From: Brachionus manjavacas
Lineage: Eukaryota; Rotifera; Eurotatoria; Ploima; Brachionidae
Length of the DNA: 64,000 nt
Assembly: GCA_019054805.1 (NCBI GenBank)
Contig: JAHQIY010000003.1
Span: 3,658,001-3,722,000 of the forward strand
Direction of reading: 5' to 3'
Numbering within the stretch: the stretch's first letter is position 1; each line of letters begins with the position of its first letter. The position numbers and the translations under genes were made by a program. Below are positions 11,714 through 20,873 of the stretch, in pieces. The notes under the pieces are model-generated. The model ran no database searches, was not told the DNA's origin, and saw nothing but the letters and a program-made list of their open reading frames with translations.

Positions 11714-11832
11714 TGCATTAATACCCAAAGTCATATGTGAAGTGCATGCACAGACATTAACCCCTTCCATGTTAAAAAAATACTATTAAAGGTTCGACGC
11801 ACTACATGTGCAACTTTGGGTATAAATGTGTG
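11714..11832. repeat. Imperfect inverted repeat, MITE-like
   Basis: GCATTAATACCCAAAGTCAT at 11714 pairs with the reverse complement around CAACTTTGGGTATAAATG near 11811-11828. A further outer pair, ACTTGGT near 11644 and ACCAAGT near 11848, suggests a decayed hairpin element of about 210 bp nested in the KDZ element. Confidence 0.5.
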
Positions 11833-12156
11833 ATACTAATAAAAAAACCAAGTTTAAATGTCGAGTTAATAATCAAAAAATCTTTTTAAGAGCATCATTT
11901 TTATTTGAAATTTTCTGAAATATTAAAAAAATAATTTTTTATATTTCAACTTTTAGTGCGACCATTCAAACAAAATTATGAAAATGTTTTTTAATATTAA
12001 AAATTATTTTTTTTATGCTTTTCTAGTTATAGATGCAGCTTTTTTAAAATAATATAAAAATTAAAATATTAAAATAATATGAAAAAGTCTTGAATTAATT
12101 ATACGAGCGGCGTTTAAAGACAAAATTAAAATGAAAAAAAATACTATTTGAAAATC

Positions 12157-12288
12157 TTATTTTGATGATTTGTTTTTTGAGCCCTTTTTCCTACCAAGAG
12201 GCTTTCGAACACTCCCATCTTTGTTTAAAACTACAACTGGAGTAATATCAACTCTATTCAAGTTTAAACTTTGAAGAGGTCGACGCAT
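12157..12288 (-). CDS. 43-aa AT-hook-like ORF, possible transposase N-terminal exon
   Basis: An uninterrupted frame from ATG at 12288 encodes MRRPLQSLNLNRVDI and ends RKPLGRKKGSKNKSSK. The C-terminal basic cluster with GRKKGSKNK resembles an AT-hook-type minor-groove DNA binder. The frame stays open upstream into FGLYKVRLV, so the start is uncertain. It lies on the same strand as, and upstream of, the KDZ-like transposase, just inside the right minisatellite, where an N-terminal DNA-binding exon would be expected. The link to the transposase is inferred from position only. Confidence 0.4.
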   Translation of the reverse strand: MRRPLQSLNLNRVDITPVVVLNKDGSVRKPLGRKKGSKNKSSK

Positions 12289-12325
12289 AACCAAACGAAC
12301 TTTATATAAACCAAACGAACAAATC

Positions 12326-12925
12326 TTTTTTGCTAGGGTAAATAGTTTTCACAACAAAAGTACACAAAAGGACACAAAAGGACACTTTTTTGCTAGGGAA
12401 AAAAAGATTCATAACAAAAGTACACAAAAGGACACAAAAGGACACTTTTTTTGCTAGGGAAAATAGTTTTCATAACAAAAGTACACAAAAGGACACAAAA
12501 GGACACTTTTTTTGCTAGGGTAAATAGTTTTCACAACAAAAGTACACAAAAGGACACAAAAGGACACTTTTTTGCTAGGGAAAAAAAGATTCATAACAAA
12601 AGCACACAAAAGGACACAAAAGGACACTTTTTTTGCTAAGGTAAATAGTTTTCATAACAAAAGTACACAAAAGGACACTTTTTTTGCTAATGAAAATTGT
12701 TTTTATAACAAAAGTACACAAAAGGACACAAAAGGACACTTTTTTTGCTAGGGTAAATAGTTTTCACAACAAAAGTACACAAAAGGACACAAAAGGACAC
12801 TTTTTTGCTAGGGAAAAAAAGATTCATAACAAAAGTACACAAAAGGACACAAAAGGACACTTTTTTTGCTAAGGTAAATAGTTTTCATAACAAAAGTACA
12901 CAAAAGGACACAAAAGGACACTTTT
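12326..12925 (+). repeat. Right subterminal minisatellite with higher-order structure
   Basis: Ten units of about 58-60 bp. Each contains GTACACAAAAGGACAC with one to three GGACACAAAA copies, followed by TTTTTTGCTA and a variable spacer. Spacer types follow the order A B C, A B D E, A B D, where A is GGGTAAATAGTTTTCACAAC and B is GGGAAAAAAAGATTCATAAC. This is a higher-order repeat of 3-4 units. The array is inverted relative to 7678-8030. Confidence 0.9.
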
Positions 12926-12990
12926 TATTCAAGTGAATAGTATGGTAAAATAAGTTCATTGTCTATTGCTCCCTAAAATACGTATCCGGA

Positions 12991-13286
12991 AATCTTTAAT
13001 ATTATGTTGAAACTTACAGAAAATGCAGAATCGATTTTAAAAATTTAGTCGATTTCCAACACTATAAGAGCATTTCCATAAATTAATTCAAGATACATGC
13101 CATAAAATAAAATGGGAAAATTTTTCAAAAGGTTATACAAGGCTCTTATTCCAATTTTCCCCATAAAATATTTTTTCTCATATAAAAAACTCCGAGAACT
13201 TGAATTTATTTATTATTAGAATTCTGTTTTTTTAAATTTTTTCTTAATAATTGAAAAAAAAGGTTTATTTAGAAAAAAAAACTTAT
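12991..13286. other. Spacer between KDZ element and galaxin-like gene
   Basis: AT-rich. A likely poly(A) signal for the minus-strand galaxin-like gene lies here: AATAAA directly after its stop codon. Confidence 0.4.
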
Positions 13287-14114
13287 TTATTTAGGTCTAA
13301 TTCGACCTCGAACACACATTTGTGTATTAGGATCAAATTTTCTGAGTCCACAACAAGGTAGACCAGCTCCAGTATGAATCAGCCTTTGACAGCAAGTATG
13401 AGTTTGTGGATTAAATGGAACTCCATTGCAGCAATTTAAATTAGCGCCTTTAAATATTGTTTTGTTGCAGCAAACGTGTGTAGTGGAATCGTAGGCAGCA
13501 TTGCCACAACAGTTCAATGAGGCCCCATTAGTTACTCGATTTATGCAACATGTCTGTGTCTTATTGTCATAGCCAAGAGATCCGCAACATGATAAACCGC
13601 TGCCTGCAGTTACCCATGAATTCAAACAGCACGTTGATTCACTCTCTTGGTAAACAAATCGGCCACAGCATTCGATACCAGATCCTTCATAAATTACATC
13701 TAAACAGCAAGTTTGACGCAGTGGATTGTAAAAATTAGCTCCACAGCAAGACAAATTCGCCCCGAAAAGCAAATTGCCAGAACAGCATGTAAACTTACTC
13801 AAATCAAAGACATCACTGTCACAGCATTGTTGCCCTGCACCTGAATGGATTTTTTTCTTACAGCATGTTTCAGTTTGAGGATCGTATACTTTGCGGTCGC
13901 AGCATGACAAATTGGTACCGTTGAACAACTCATGGTTACAGCATGTCTGATTACGTATGTCATATTGACTGGTCATACAGCACTTTTTGAAGTGTTCATC
14001 GGGAACCGCACTATCAGCCTCGTAAACATCTTGGGCATAGATTCCACAATAAATTGACACAGACTCTCTCGCGCTCAATGCGACAAAGAAAAGTAAAAAA
14101 ATTGAATTTTTCAT
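13287..14114 (-). CDS. Secreted galaxin-like di-cysteine repeat protein
   Basis: Intact 275-residue intronless ORF. Residues 1-20 (MKNSIFLLFFVALSARESVS) form a signal peptide, so the protein is secreted or placed in extracellular matrix. The rest is a tandem array with 17 Cys-Cys pairs, alternating between a CCG..xYDxxTQTCC type and a (G)AxLxCC type, with the two unit types spaced about 11-18 residues apart. This pattern defines galaxins, first described from coral skeletal matrix and found in many invertebrates. NxT/S sequons (for example GTNLS) suggest glycosylation. No transmembrane segment or other domain follows; it ends in a basic tail (RGRIRPK). The role is likely matrix or coat structure through disulfides. 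AATAAA overlaps the region just after the stop. Neighbours are TE relics, so there is no operon context. Confidence 0.85.
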   Translation of the reverse strand: MKNSIFLLFFVALSARESVSIYCGIYAQDVYEADSAVPDEHFKKCCMTSQYDIRNQTCCNHELFNGTNLSCCDRKVYDPQTETCCKKKIHSGAGQQCCDSDVFDLSKFTCCSGNLLFGANLSCCGANFYNPLRQTCCLDVIYEGSGIECCGRFVYQESESTCCLNSWVTAGSGLSCCGSLGYDNKTQTCCINRVTNGASLNCCGNAAYDSTTHVCCNKTIFKGANLNCCNGVPFNPQTHTCCQRLIHTGAGLPCCGLRKFDPNTQMCVRGRIRPK

Positions 14115-14464
14115 TTCTAAGATTTCTTTACTAGAAATTGATTTTTAACCTGAAAAAAAAGTGCATCAGCCCATCGACAGACACAGATTTTGAGATGGCT
14201 TAAACAAAAATAGAAAAAAAGAAATTTATTTAAAATAAAAAAAAGTTAATTTAAAACCAAAATTTTAAAATATTTGTAAATCTATGAATCCCAAATAGTT
14301 ACAGTCAAACCTTTGTAAAACCAACCTTGAATTAAAGAATAGGGTATAGAGAACAGAAATTAATCGATCAAAATTTTTTATTTTTTGTATGATACAACGA
14401 ATTTTAAAACATGGAAAAAATTTAATTCAATTGGCGTCAGATTATTCGGACACTGTCTATATGA
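14115..14464. other. Upstream region of the galaxin-like gene
   Basis: AT-rich. CAGTCAAACCTTTGTAAAAC at about 14303 resembles the start of pogo/Tigger-type terminal repeats, but no matching right end was found. Confidence 0.3.
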
Positions 14465-14963
14465 GTGGACCAGCTTCTAATTCAACCTACAAGATTTGAA
14501 CATGAAGTTGTCCAAGAATATGAAATTGAAAATTATTCTCCAAGAGAATAATTTGAAGAAGCTACCATTGCCGCTTCTTGTAGCACTAGTTCTACTACTA
14601 AAGTCATTTCCCAGAACAGTGATTGTACTAATGCCGACTCAGAATTAACTGATAGTATTGAATCAGTCAATGTCCAAATGGTAAATTTGAATATTGTTGA
14701 TGCAAAAAAAATCTGAGTTGATTGAAAAAATGGCAAATGACACAAGAGATTTAAAAAAAAAAACTATCAGTGGCAAAAAGAATCTTATTTTATATGATCT
14801 ATTCGGTAAATACATGAAAGGTGAATTAGGCATAAAAATTAAGACAAAATTTGACTTTTTGTATGTAAGAAATTATAAAAGACCATTATTTAATGGACTT
14901 AAAAAAAAAACTAAAATTACTGAAAAAAATTACATTATTTTACAAATTAAAATCATTTTTTGA
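14465..14963 (+). pseudogene. Unrecognised coding relic with one stop and one frameshift
   Basis: Frame 14465-14716 encodes an acidic, serine/threonine-rich stretch: VDQLLIQPTRFEHEVVQEYE, one in-frame TAA, then EEATIAASCSTSSTTKVISQ and NADSELTDSIESVNVQM. A shift in the A-run near 14705 leads into frame 14694-14963, with KKSELIEKMANDTRDLKKK and LILYDLFGKYMKGELGIK. Codon use and composition look coding rather than random, but I do not recognise the family. It may be part of a DNA transposon, given the pogo-like word just upstream. Confidence 0.35.
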
Positions 14964-16426
14964 CTATTTAAGGTAGGTTAAAATAGCCATATAAGTGATG
15001 AAAATATGTGATAATGATAAAAATGCATTACTGCAGGTTTCCGTATTATTTTTATATAAAAAAGATTTTTAAATTGATTAAAAATTTCAGATTTATAAAA
15101 AATTTCCATTTAACGATTTATTTTAATTAATTTAATTTTTATTAAAAAAAAAATTAAAATTTTAAAATAATTAGTAATTAAAATTTATAAATATTTTAAT
15201 TTAAATAAAAAATTTCAAATTAAGATTCTATAAATTTTCTGAAACAACCGTCATTTTGTGAATTTTTAGTGAATTTAATATATTTCTTCTTTTCCAGAAT
15301 ATATAGCCGGTAGCAAAAAATAGTATTTCTGAGGGTACTGAAATACTTTGGATGCAGAAAATCGATTTGACTACGGTAAATAGATTTGGTAGGGTTTTTG
15401 GTTCATATTCCAAAAAGATAATGGTACTATATTTTTGGATGACTCTGAATTATACATAATTTCACTATCGATTATATTTTGACTCACAGCTGTTTTGCTA
15501 TTATTATGGATTTTCTTTTAGAGTAAAGGAATCAGGTATATTTCTTAAATTTATAATCTTTAAATCTTGTTCAGTTGTAAATTCTGAGATATTTTATTGT
15601 GTTCTTAGCTTTTTTTAAAATCTCTTTTCGAATTTTGTCAAAAAATATACCGAAAATTTGGTTAGAACGTCAAGAAAACTAGATGCTAGTAAAATCCATG
15701 TTGTAAATATTCATTATTGTCACTGTAAATATTTTCCAATAATTTAAGCTTTCTTTAGGACTCTAAAAATTAAAGAATAATTTGGATCTATAAATAAACT
15801 AGCAAGTAAACAGTCTAAAGTAGGAATTAAAAAAGAGATTGTCACGTTTTACATCCAGATAGCTCAATAGTTTCATCCAGATAGCTCAAATACCTGGAAA
15901 AAATTCCTAAATGCTTTTTTTATCAAATCTACAGATCTACAAATTTTCATATTTACGACGAATATTTGGTTGAGTAAAGCGTTATTAATTTCATCTAATC
16001 GTTCATTTAAGCGTTCAATCATCGTATAAATCGATTTCGGTCTTGTTTCGACAACTTATTAAATTTATGTTGTTCAATATTAAGTAATATCTAAGCTTCA
16101 GACAAGTATTCACTTAACTAAGTTGATTGACGAAAAACACTGACTATTATTCAACATTTTTAAATGAGACTTGTGTATTTTTGCATATATTTAGCTTCGT
16201 TGTTAGAAAAAAAAATTTCATTTCTGTCTCAAACCCCAAAAAATAATTTTATTTTTTTGATCAGCAGACCAAATGTAAAAAAAGATTTACTGTAATAAAT
16301 ATAAAGATAGTTTATTATGTATAAATAAAGTTTGAGAAATTTAAAATCAATATTAATTTAGGCACTAAATTTTCTTTTTTCTCAAATTAGCAAGCAAATT
16401 AGCAAAAATATAAAAAGATACTAAAA
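14964..16426. other. Intergenic, no gene seen
   Basis: AT-rich sequence. A short direct repeat (ATCCAGATAGCTCAA) occurs twice at about 15853-15888. No coding or structural signal is recognised. Confidence 0.45.
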
Positions 16427-16742
16427 CTAATAAAAAATATCATTTTTTCGCCTCGGAATTAAGTATTTATTTCCAAATTCATGCACAAATTCAATTAGCT
16501 CTCTTTTTTGAACTAAACGAATAGGAAGGCTTGCGCTAAAGAAAAATTTTAGTGGCTTGTTGTCTGTTATTGTGTTTTTTGGTATTCAGTTCAGTCTCAT
16601 TTTCAGATTCTTCTATTTTATTTTTTTTAGAAAGTATTATTAAAATAAAAATTATTTCGAAGGTGATTCTTAAAATCTGATTTTGAAAAATGCCATTATT
16701 TAAATGAACGATAGTATGATCATTGCAAATTTTCCTTTTCAT
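16427..16742 (-). pseudogene. Unrecognised coding-like relic
   Basis: Minus frame 16536-16742 starts MKRKICNDHTIVHLNNGIFQ and becomes charged (EESENETELNTKKHNNRQQ). After a one-base shift near 16540 the reading continues as SASLPIRLVQKRELIEFVHE then FGNKYLIPRRKNDIFY and a stop at 16427. Further upstream another frame gives INKRFAEKQFKICYHMGTLP. The residue composition looks coding, with shifts between segments. No family is recognised; a transposon-derived protein is likely from context. Confidence 0.3.
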
Positions 16743-16932
16743 TTATTAGCTTTTTGTGGTAATGTTCCCATATGATAGCATATTTTGAATTGCTTTTCCG
16801 CAAATCTCTTATTAATGGGATCTTCTGATACACATTTAAAAGGTAAGGATTAGATGGCTCAGCCAATGAATAAGAACTGCATAAAACTATCTATTAAATA
16901 GATATAAATGGTCCAAAAGTTAGTTTAAACAG

Positions 16933-17550
16933 CTGTATATGGCATTTGTGAGACCACATCTGGAGTATGCTGTAGCAAGCTGAAGTCCTTGTACCAAAAA
17001 GGAATCAAATATCTTGATACAAATACAAAGACGAGCTACGAAATTAGTTATTAATTTAAGAGACCTAGATTATGACAAAATACTTACCAGATTGAGTATG
17101 ATGACGCTAAAGACAAGACGTGATTGGGGAGATTTAATCGAGACCTTCAAAATGTTAAAAGGTCTGATTACAGTGGAATGGCAAAATCCGTTTATCAATA
17201 GCAACGCATCGCAAGTAATGGTCCACGGAGGAATTCGTGGACATCGAAGAAGATTGACCAAGCAATTGACAAGAATAAAGAACAGGGAGAGCTTTCTGAC
17301 AAATAGAGTGGTAAACGCGTGGAACAAATTACCGACTGAAATTGTTAATGCAAAATCTAAAAATGATTTCAAAAACAAACCTGATAATTATCTAAAACAA
17401 AACAATCAGTTTTTTTATTTTTTTTATTTATATTCACATAAGTGTGTCATTATAATGGATTATGTTGAAATCAGACACCTACCATAGCAAGTCTATAAAT
17501 AGCCTTGCTCCGCAGCTAGTCTGCTGTAGCTTTTATTATTATTATTATTA
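16933..17550 (+). pseudogene. CR1/Jockey-like LINE ORF2 C-terminus and 3' end
   Basis: The frame reads YMAFVRPHLEYAVAS, an in-frame TGA, then SPCTKKESNILIQIQRRATK, RDWGDLIETFKMLKGL, SFLTNRVVNAWNKLP and FKNKPD to a stop at 17487. These are the conserved post-reverse-transcriptase motifs of CR1/L2/Jockey-type ORF2 (RPHLEYA, IQRRATKL, R.DLIE.FK, VV..WN.LP). The 3' UTR ends with AGCTA/TAGCT pairing and an (ATT)n tail at about 17532-17552, marking the true 3' end. The element is strongly 5'-truncated. The TGA replaces the Trp usually found after the A-S of that motif. Confidence 0.8.
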
Positions 17551-17552
17551 TA

Positions 17553-18043
17553 TAATAAATAATATCTCTAAAACTTTTGGAAACTTTTAAGTTATTGACG
17601 GCACATATTTGTCAAACTACTGCCTACTTTGTAATTGCATTTTTAAGTTTAATTTTTACCTTTTTCACATAATAAAAATAATCTTTAATTTTAAAATAAT
17701 AAATCACTTGAATAAACAGGCGTATTTTTCATTAAATGCTCTATAACTATAAATTTTAAAATACCTCTATGCATTAACACGATTAAGTCTCCACACGAAA
17801 AAATTTTTTTAGAATAAATTAAGAATTAAAGATTTTTACGGCCGGTTAAAAACTCCATATATCATATTATTCCCGAAACCTTGCATGATCTCATTTCGCC
17901 TTCCGGATTCGCCTACTTGATCAACTGTCACCTAGAACATTAGTTCCGACTTAGGCGTCTTTTTGAACTCTCGAGCCACATGCATACAATGAGAAATAAG
18001 ACGTTTATTCAGCCTCAAAGTAATGATCACTTCGTGTCGTTAA
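17553..18043. other. Spacer left of the TTAA MITE, partly coding-like
   Basis: Mostly AT-rich. The last 115 bases before the MITE have higher GC. On the minus strand they read open as RHEVIITLRLNKRLISHCMH then VAREFKKTPKSELMF before a stop. Unidentified. Confidence 0.3.
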
Positions 18044-18257
18044 CACTCAAAGGACCGGCTATTTTTGACATAAACTTTGTTTAAATGTTACATTCGTTCC
18101 TTAAAAGTCTGTAACATGAAAAGCAGAATATTTAAAAGACCGTTACCTAAACTTTAAAAAAAATAGCAAAACATGTAAATATGATCGATCGTTAACTAAA
18201 AAATTAAATTTGAATTTTTGAAAAAGTGTCAAATTGACACCGCCGGTCCTTTGAGTG
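18044..18257. mobile_element. piggyBac-type MITE (214 bp, TTAA target site)
   Basis: A perfect 16-bp terminal inverted repeat, CACTCAAAGGACCGGC, lies at 18044-18059 and in reverse complement at 18242-18257. It is bounded on both sides by TTAA (18040-18043 and 18258-18261). TTAA target-site duplication is the hallmark of piggyBac-superfamily insertions. There is no coding capacity, so the element is non-autonomous. Confidence 0.85.
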
Positions 18258-18261
18258 TTAA

Positions 18262-19244
18262 GCGTCCATGTCACTGTCAGAATCCCTACTTGTTGGGTAG
18301 CTTTATTTTATCAATTTATTTGCAAGAAGATGAACGCACGGTACCACGCGTACGACCCTAAAAATGTCCTACCTACAGAGCTATAAGATTAATTTTCTCT
18401 CTAATGGCCTTGATATTTAATTGATTGTATTAAAATAATTATTTAAATAATAGAATTATTTTATGTCTTGTCGACAGACTTTTAATTGAAAGAGTTTAGA
18501 TATCTATAAAAAATGAATTATAAGACATTTACGATAAAATAAATTTGTTAAAAAATTTCTACAAAAAAAATATAAGTTAATTATTTTGAAAAATGATCAA
18601 CGTCGAAAAGTCGATACGATGTTTCGAAATTCCTTTTAAAACATTTAATTTCATGTTTCGGCACTTTTTTCCTCCAAAAAAAGGCTACTTGACAGTGGAT
18701 TTTTTCCTGTTTTATTAATGAACTCGAACCAGTTTTTGTTCCAAAATTCTTTTATACTGAGACGTTGTTCAGATGAAAGCTAATTGAAAGTTACCTTTCG
18801 AGAAGGACATCTAGATTTTTGGTTTAAGTCTTTATCGTACTATTGTTCGTTCTTTAATAAATATTAAAATATTTTTTGGTAAGCTAGATTTAAAAAACTT
18901 TTGAGAGTGGAGATAATCATTATTTTCTTTATTTATTTTGCACTTAGATAAATCTCCTGCAGATTAAAAAAATTAATAAGATAAATTGAAATAAATAGTG
19001 ACTTCATTAAAACATAACTCGCAATTGATTGAGAATTTTTTTTCAAAAATCAACTTTTCAATTTTAATTTTTAAAATTAAGGATAAAAATTTCTTTATAA
19101 ACTTTTAAGATCATAGAAAAAAAAACAAAAAATTCATTTGCTTTGGAAATATTAAAGCATTCTGCTTATTTTTTAGTTTGAATAGAATAGAAATAAATTT
19201 ATTTAAAAAATTTTATTAAAAAAATATCAAATTGAAAAATAAAA
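18262..19244. other. Intergenic, no gene seen
   Basis: The first 100 bases are moderately GC-rich and include CGCACGGTACCACGCGTAC at about 18334. That word has a reverse-complement counterpart in the MULE-like relic near 35905. The rest is AT-rich downstream flank of the EF-hand gene. Confidence 0.4.
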
Positions 19245-19700
19245 TTAATTTCTAGTCCAAATTCTAACTAATTCTTCGCATCTGACATTTCCCTCGGCGT
19301 CAATGTCACACTCACGGATCATTTCGTCGATTTCTTCATCTCTCAACTTTTCGCCTAGGCTCTGAAGCGACACTCTAAGGTGAGCCAGATTGACCATTCC
19401 ATTTCCGTGCAAATCAAACATTCTGAAAGCCTCCTGCATCTGTTGTTCATTTATTTTGTTGTCTACAATGTTTCTGGAAGCAATGTTCAAAAACTCGTTG
19501 AAGTTAACCTTTGAACGAGTGATCTTGGATATTTCTAAAAGCTCGTGCTCAGATGGATACAGACCAATTGAGCGCATCACTTTACCAACTTCTTGAATGC
19601 TTATCAATCCATCTTTGTCATCGTCAAAGAAGCTGAACGCCTCTTGATAATCTTGAATTTCTTTTTGGGATAATTTTACATTTGAAGCCGACTTGCTCAT
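19245..19700 (-). CDS. Calmodulin-like EF-hand protein
   Basis: Intact 151-residue intronless ORF with four EF-hand positions, the length of calmodulin, troponin C and myosin light chains. The loop of EF1 (residues 26-37, DDDKDGLISIQE) is canonical. EF2 (about 58-69) has lost its loop and acidic ligands. EF3 (96-107, DLHGNGMVNLAH) has His in place of the last Glu. EF4 (132-143, DIDAEGNVRCEE) is near-canonical. Two functional Ca2+ sites, one per lobe, are therefore likely. Calmodulin-like motifs FNEFL (67-71) and LGEKLRDEEIDEMI (115-128) are present. It is probably a Ca2+ sensor or light-chain-like subunit and not calmodulin itself. The single ATG start is clear. It is divergent from an orphan THOC5-like exon 600 bp away. 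Confidence 0.85.
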   Translation of the reverse strand: MSKSASNVKLSQKEIQDYQEAFSFFDDDKDGLISIQEVGKVMRSIGLYPSEHELLEISKITRSKVNFNEFLNIASRNIVDNKINEQQMQEAFRMFDLHGNGMVNLAHLRVSLQSLGEKLRDEEIDEMIRECDIDAEGNVRCEELVRIWTRN

Positions 19701-20296
19701 TTTAGCTTTGAAAAGTTTTCCAATTTAAAAAATTAGAATTTTTTTGTGACGAGATTTTTGAGAAATCATAATTTATGATTGAGGTGCCATTGCACAATCG
19801 TTTACGTAATAAATCCTGTTTAAATTAAAATTTTGATTCGCTACACTTTTGCAACTCAATCTAATGCTAAATAAATTTCTTAAAAAAACAAGGCTTAGAA
19901 AATCCAAGCTCAAATTATTTATTTTGGACTCACTTAATTCAAGAATTAACCTAGATAATTTTTTTGATTACAAACAATGATCAAACAATTGGTTTTTTCT
20001 TCCTGGATGGTAGAGGATTAAAAGTTTTTAGCAAATTTATTGAGGGCTTAAATTGTGACATAAGGATCCTTGTCTACGGAGTTCAATCAATTTTTCTTAA
20101 ATTTTAGATTGGCAAAATTTTGGATTTATTTCAAAATAAAAATTCAAAACATTTGTTAAATTTTTATTAATTCATTGTTTGCTTTTTAAGTGTATTTCGA
20201 ACTCTGTTTGACAGAAAGTTGTTCATTTGGCTAGCGAAAAAGACCTAAACTTTTTATCATTAATTTCACCTTTATAAATTTACTTATACTTATCAG
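19701..20296. other. Intergenic upstream of EF-hand gene
   Basis: AT-rich region holding the presumed EF-hand promoter. No TATA box or other element can be assigned confidently. It ends in a possible splice acceptor (TACTTATCAG, to 20296). Confidence 0.4.
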
Positions 20297-20645
20297 GCTT
20301 GTTTTTAAGTCACAAGTCTTGAGTAATTTAAAATTAGATCAGCGTGAAAAGCAAATAAAGCTCAAGCAGAGCAAATTGGACTTCTTGCATCCCAAGTTGA
20401 ACCAAATCATTGAAGCTTGTAAACCAACTCTGGAGTATTTTGGTACTAATTTTGAGGAAAATTGTATGTTCAGTGAGCAAGTGCAGTACTTGCCCAAGCC
20501 GCTTTATCCGTTCTACATGTTGATGACTGCTTACCAAGACACCAAAGCTAAGCAGACTCAATGCCAAATAGATAAAAGTATGAAAATTAAAGGCGGTTTA
20601 ACTGACAATTACAACCTTCATTCTGCCCGTTTCTTAACTTTTTAA
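20297..20645 (+). pseudogene. Orphan THOC5-like exon or fragment
   Basis: After a possible acceptor (CTTATCAG) the frame encodes LSNLKLDQREKQIKLKQSKL, then DFLHPKLNQIIEACKPTLEY and YLPKPLYPFYMLMTAYQDT. This matches the coiled-coil-to-core region of THOC5, a subunit of the THO/TREX mRNA export complex, where 'LPxPLYxLYxxxxAY' is conserved. THOC5 proteins are about 650-700 residues, and only about 95 codons are here. The last 20 codons before the TAA do not resemble the family. A weak donor (AAAA|GTATGA near 20578) may end the exon. No flanking THOC5 exons are seen, so this is a fragment: either a lone exon of a disrupted gene or a captured piece. There is no ATG in frame near the start. Confidence 0.6.
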
Positions 20646-20873
20646 CGATTAAGAAAATTGAATGATTTTGAAGGCCAAAAATCCATTAACAGTTCAAACC
20701 AAAATAGAGGCTAAAAAATCAAGCGTCTCGTAACTTTTTCACAATGCTGTTTGAACCGTAGAACTAGTCTTGACTTAATTTATTTAGATAAAAAAAGAAT
20801 TTAAACTTTGTCTTTTATTGTAATTTATTTTTATTATTTTTTTACATCGCCTTTAAGAGCTTATGCTAAAACA

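Larger units (their letters stand above)
7561..12990 (-). mobile_element. Decayed KDZ-like DNA transposon with minisatellite ends
   Basis: A transposase relic (8023-9781, minus) lies between two minisatellite arrays that are inverted relative to each other (about 7678-8030 and 12326-12925). Outside each array is a matching short word: GACAATGAACTT at 7641-7652, and its reverse complement AAGTTCATTGTC at about 12952-12963. Beyond these, CGTATTTT at 7612-7619 pairs with AAAATACG at about 12976-12983. These look like remnants of terminal inverted repeats with subterminal arrays. Exact ends and target-site duplications could not be fixed. The long 9.8-12.1 kb part holds further coding-like pieces and smaller repeats. 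Confidence 0.6.

Noticed and set aside
14303..14330. pogo/Tigger transposon end
   Set aside because: The word resembles that terminus, but no matching inverted end or transposase was found.
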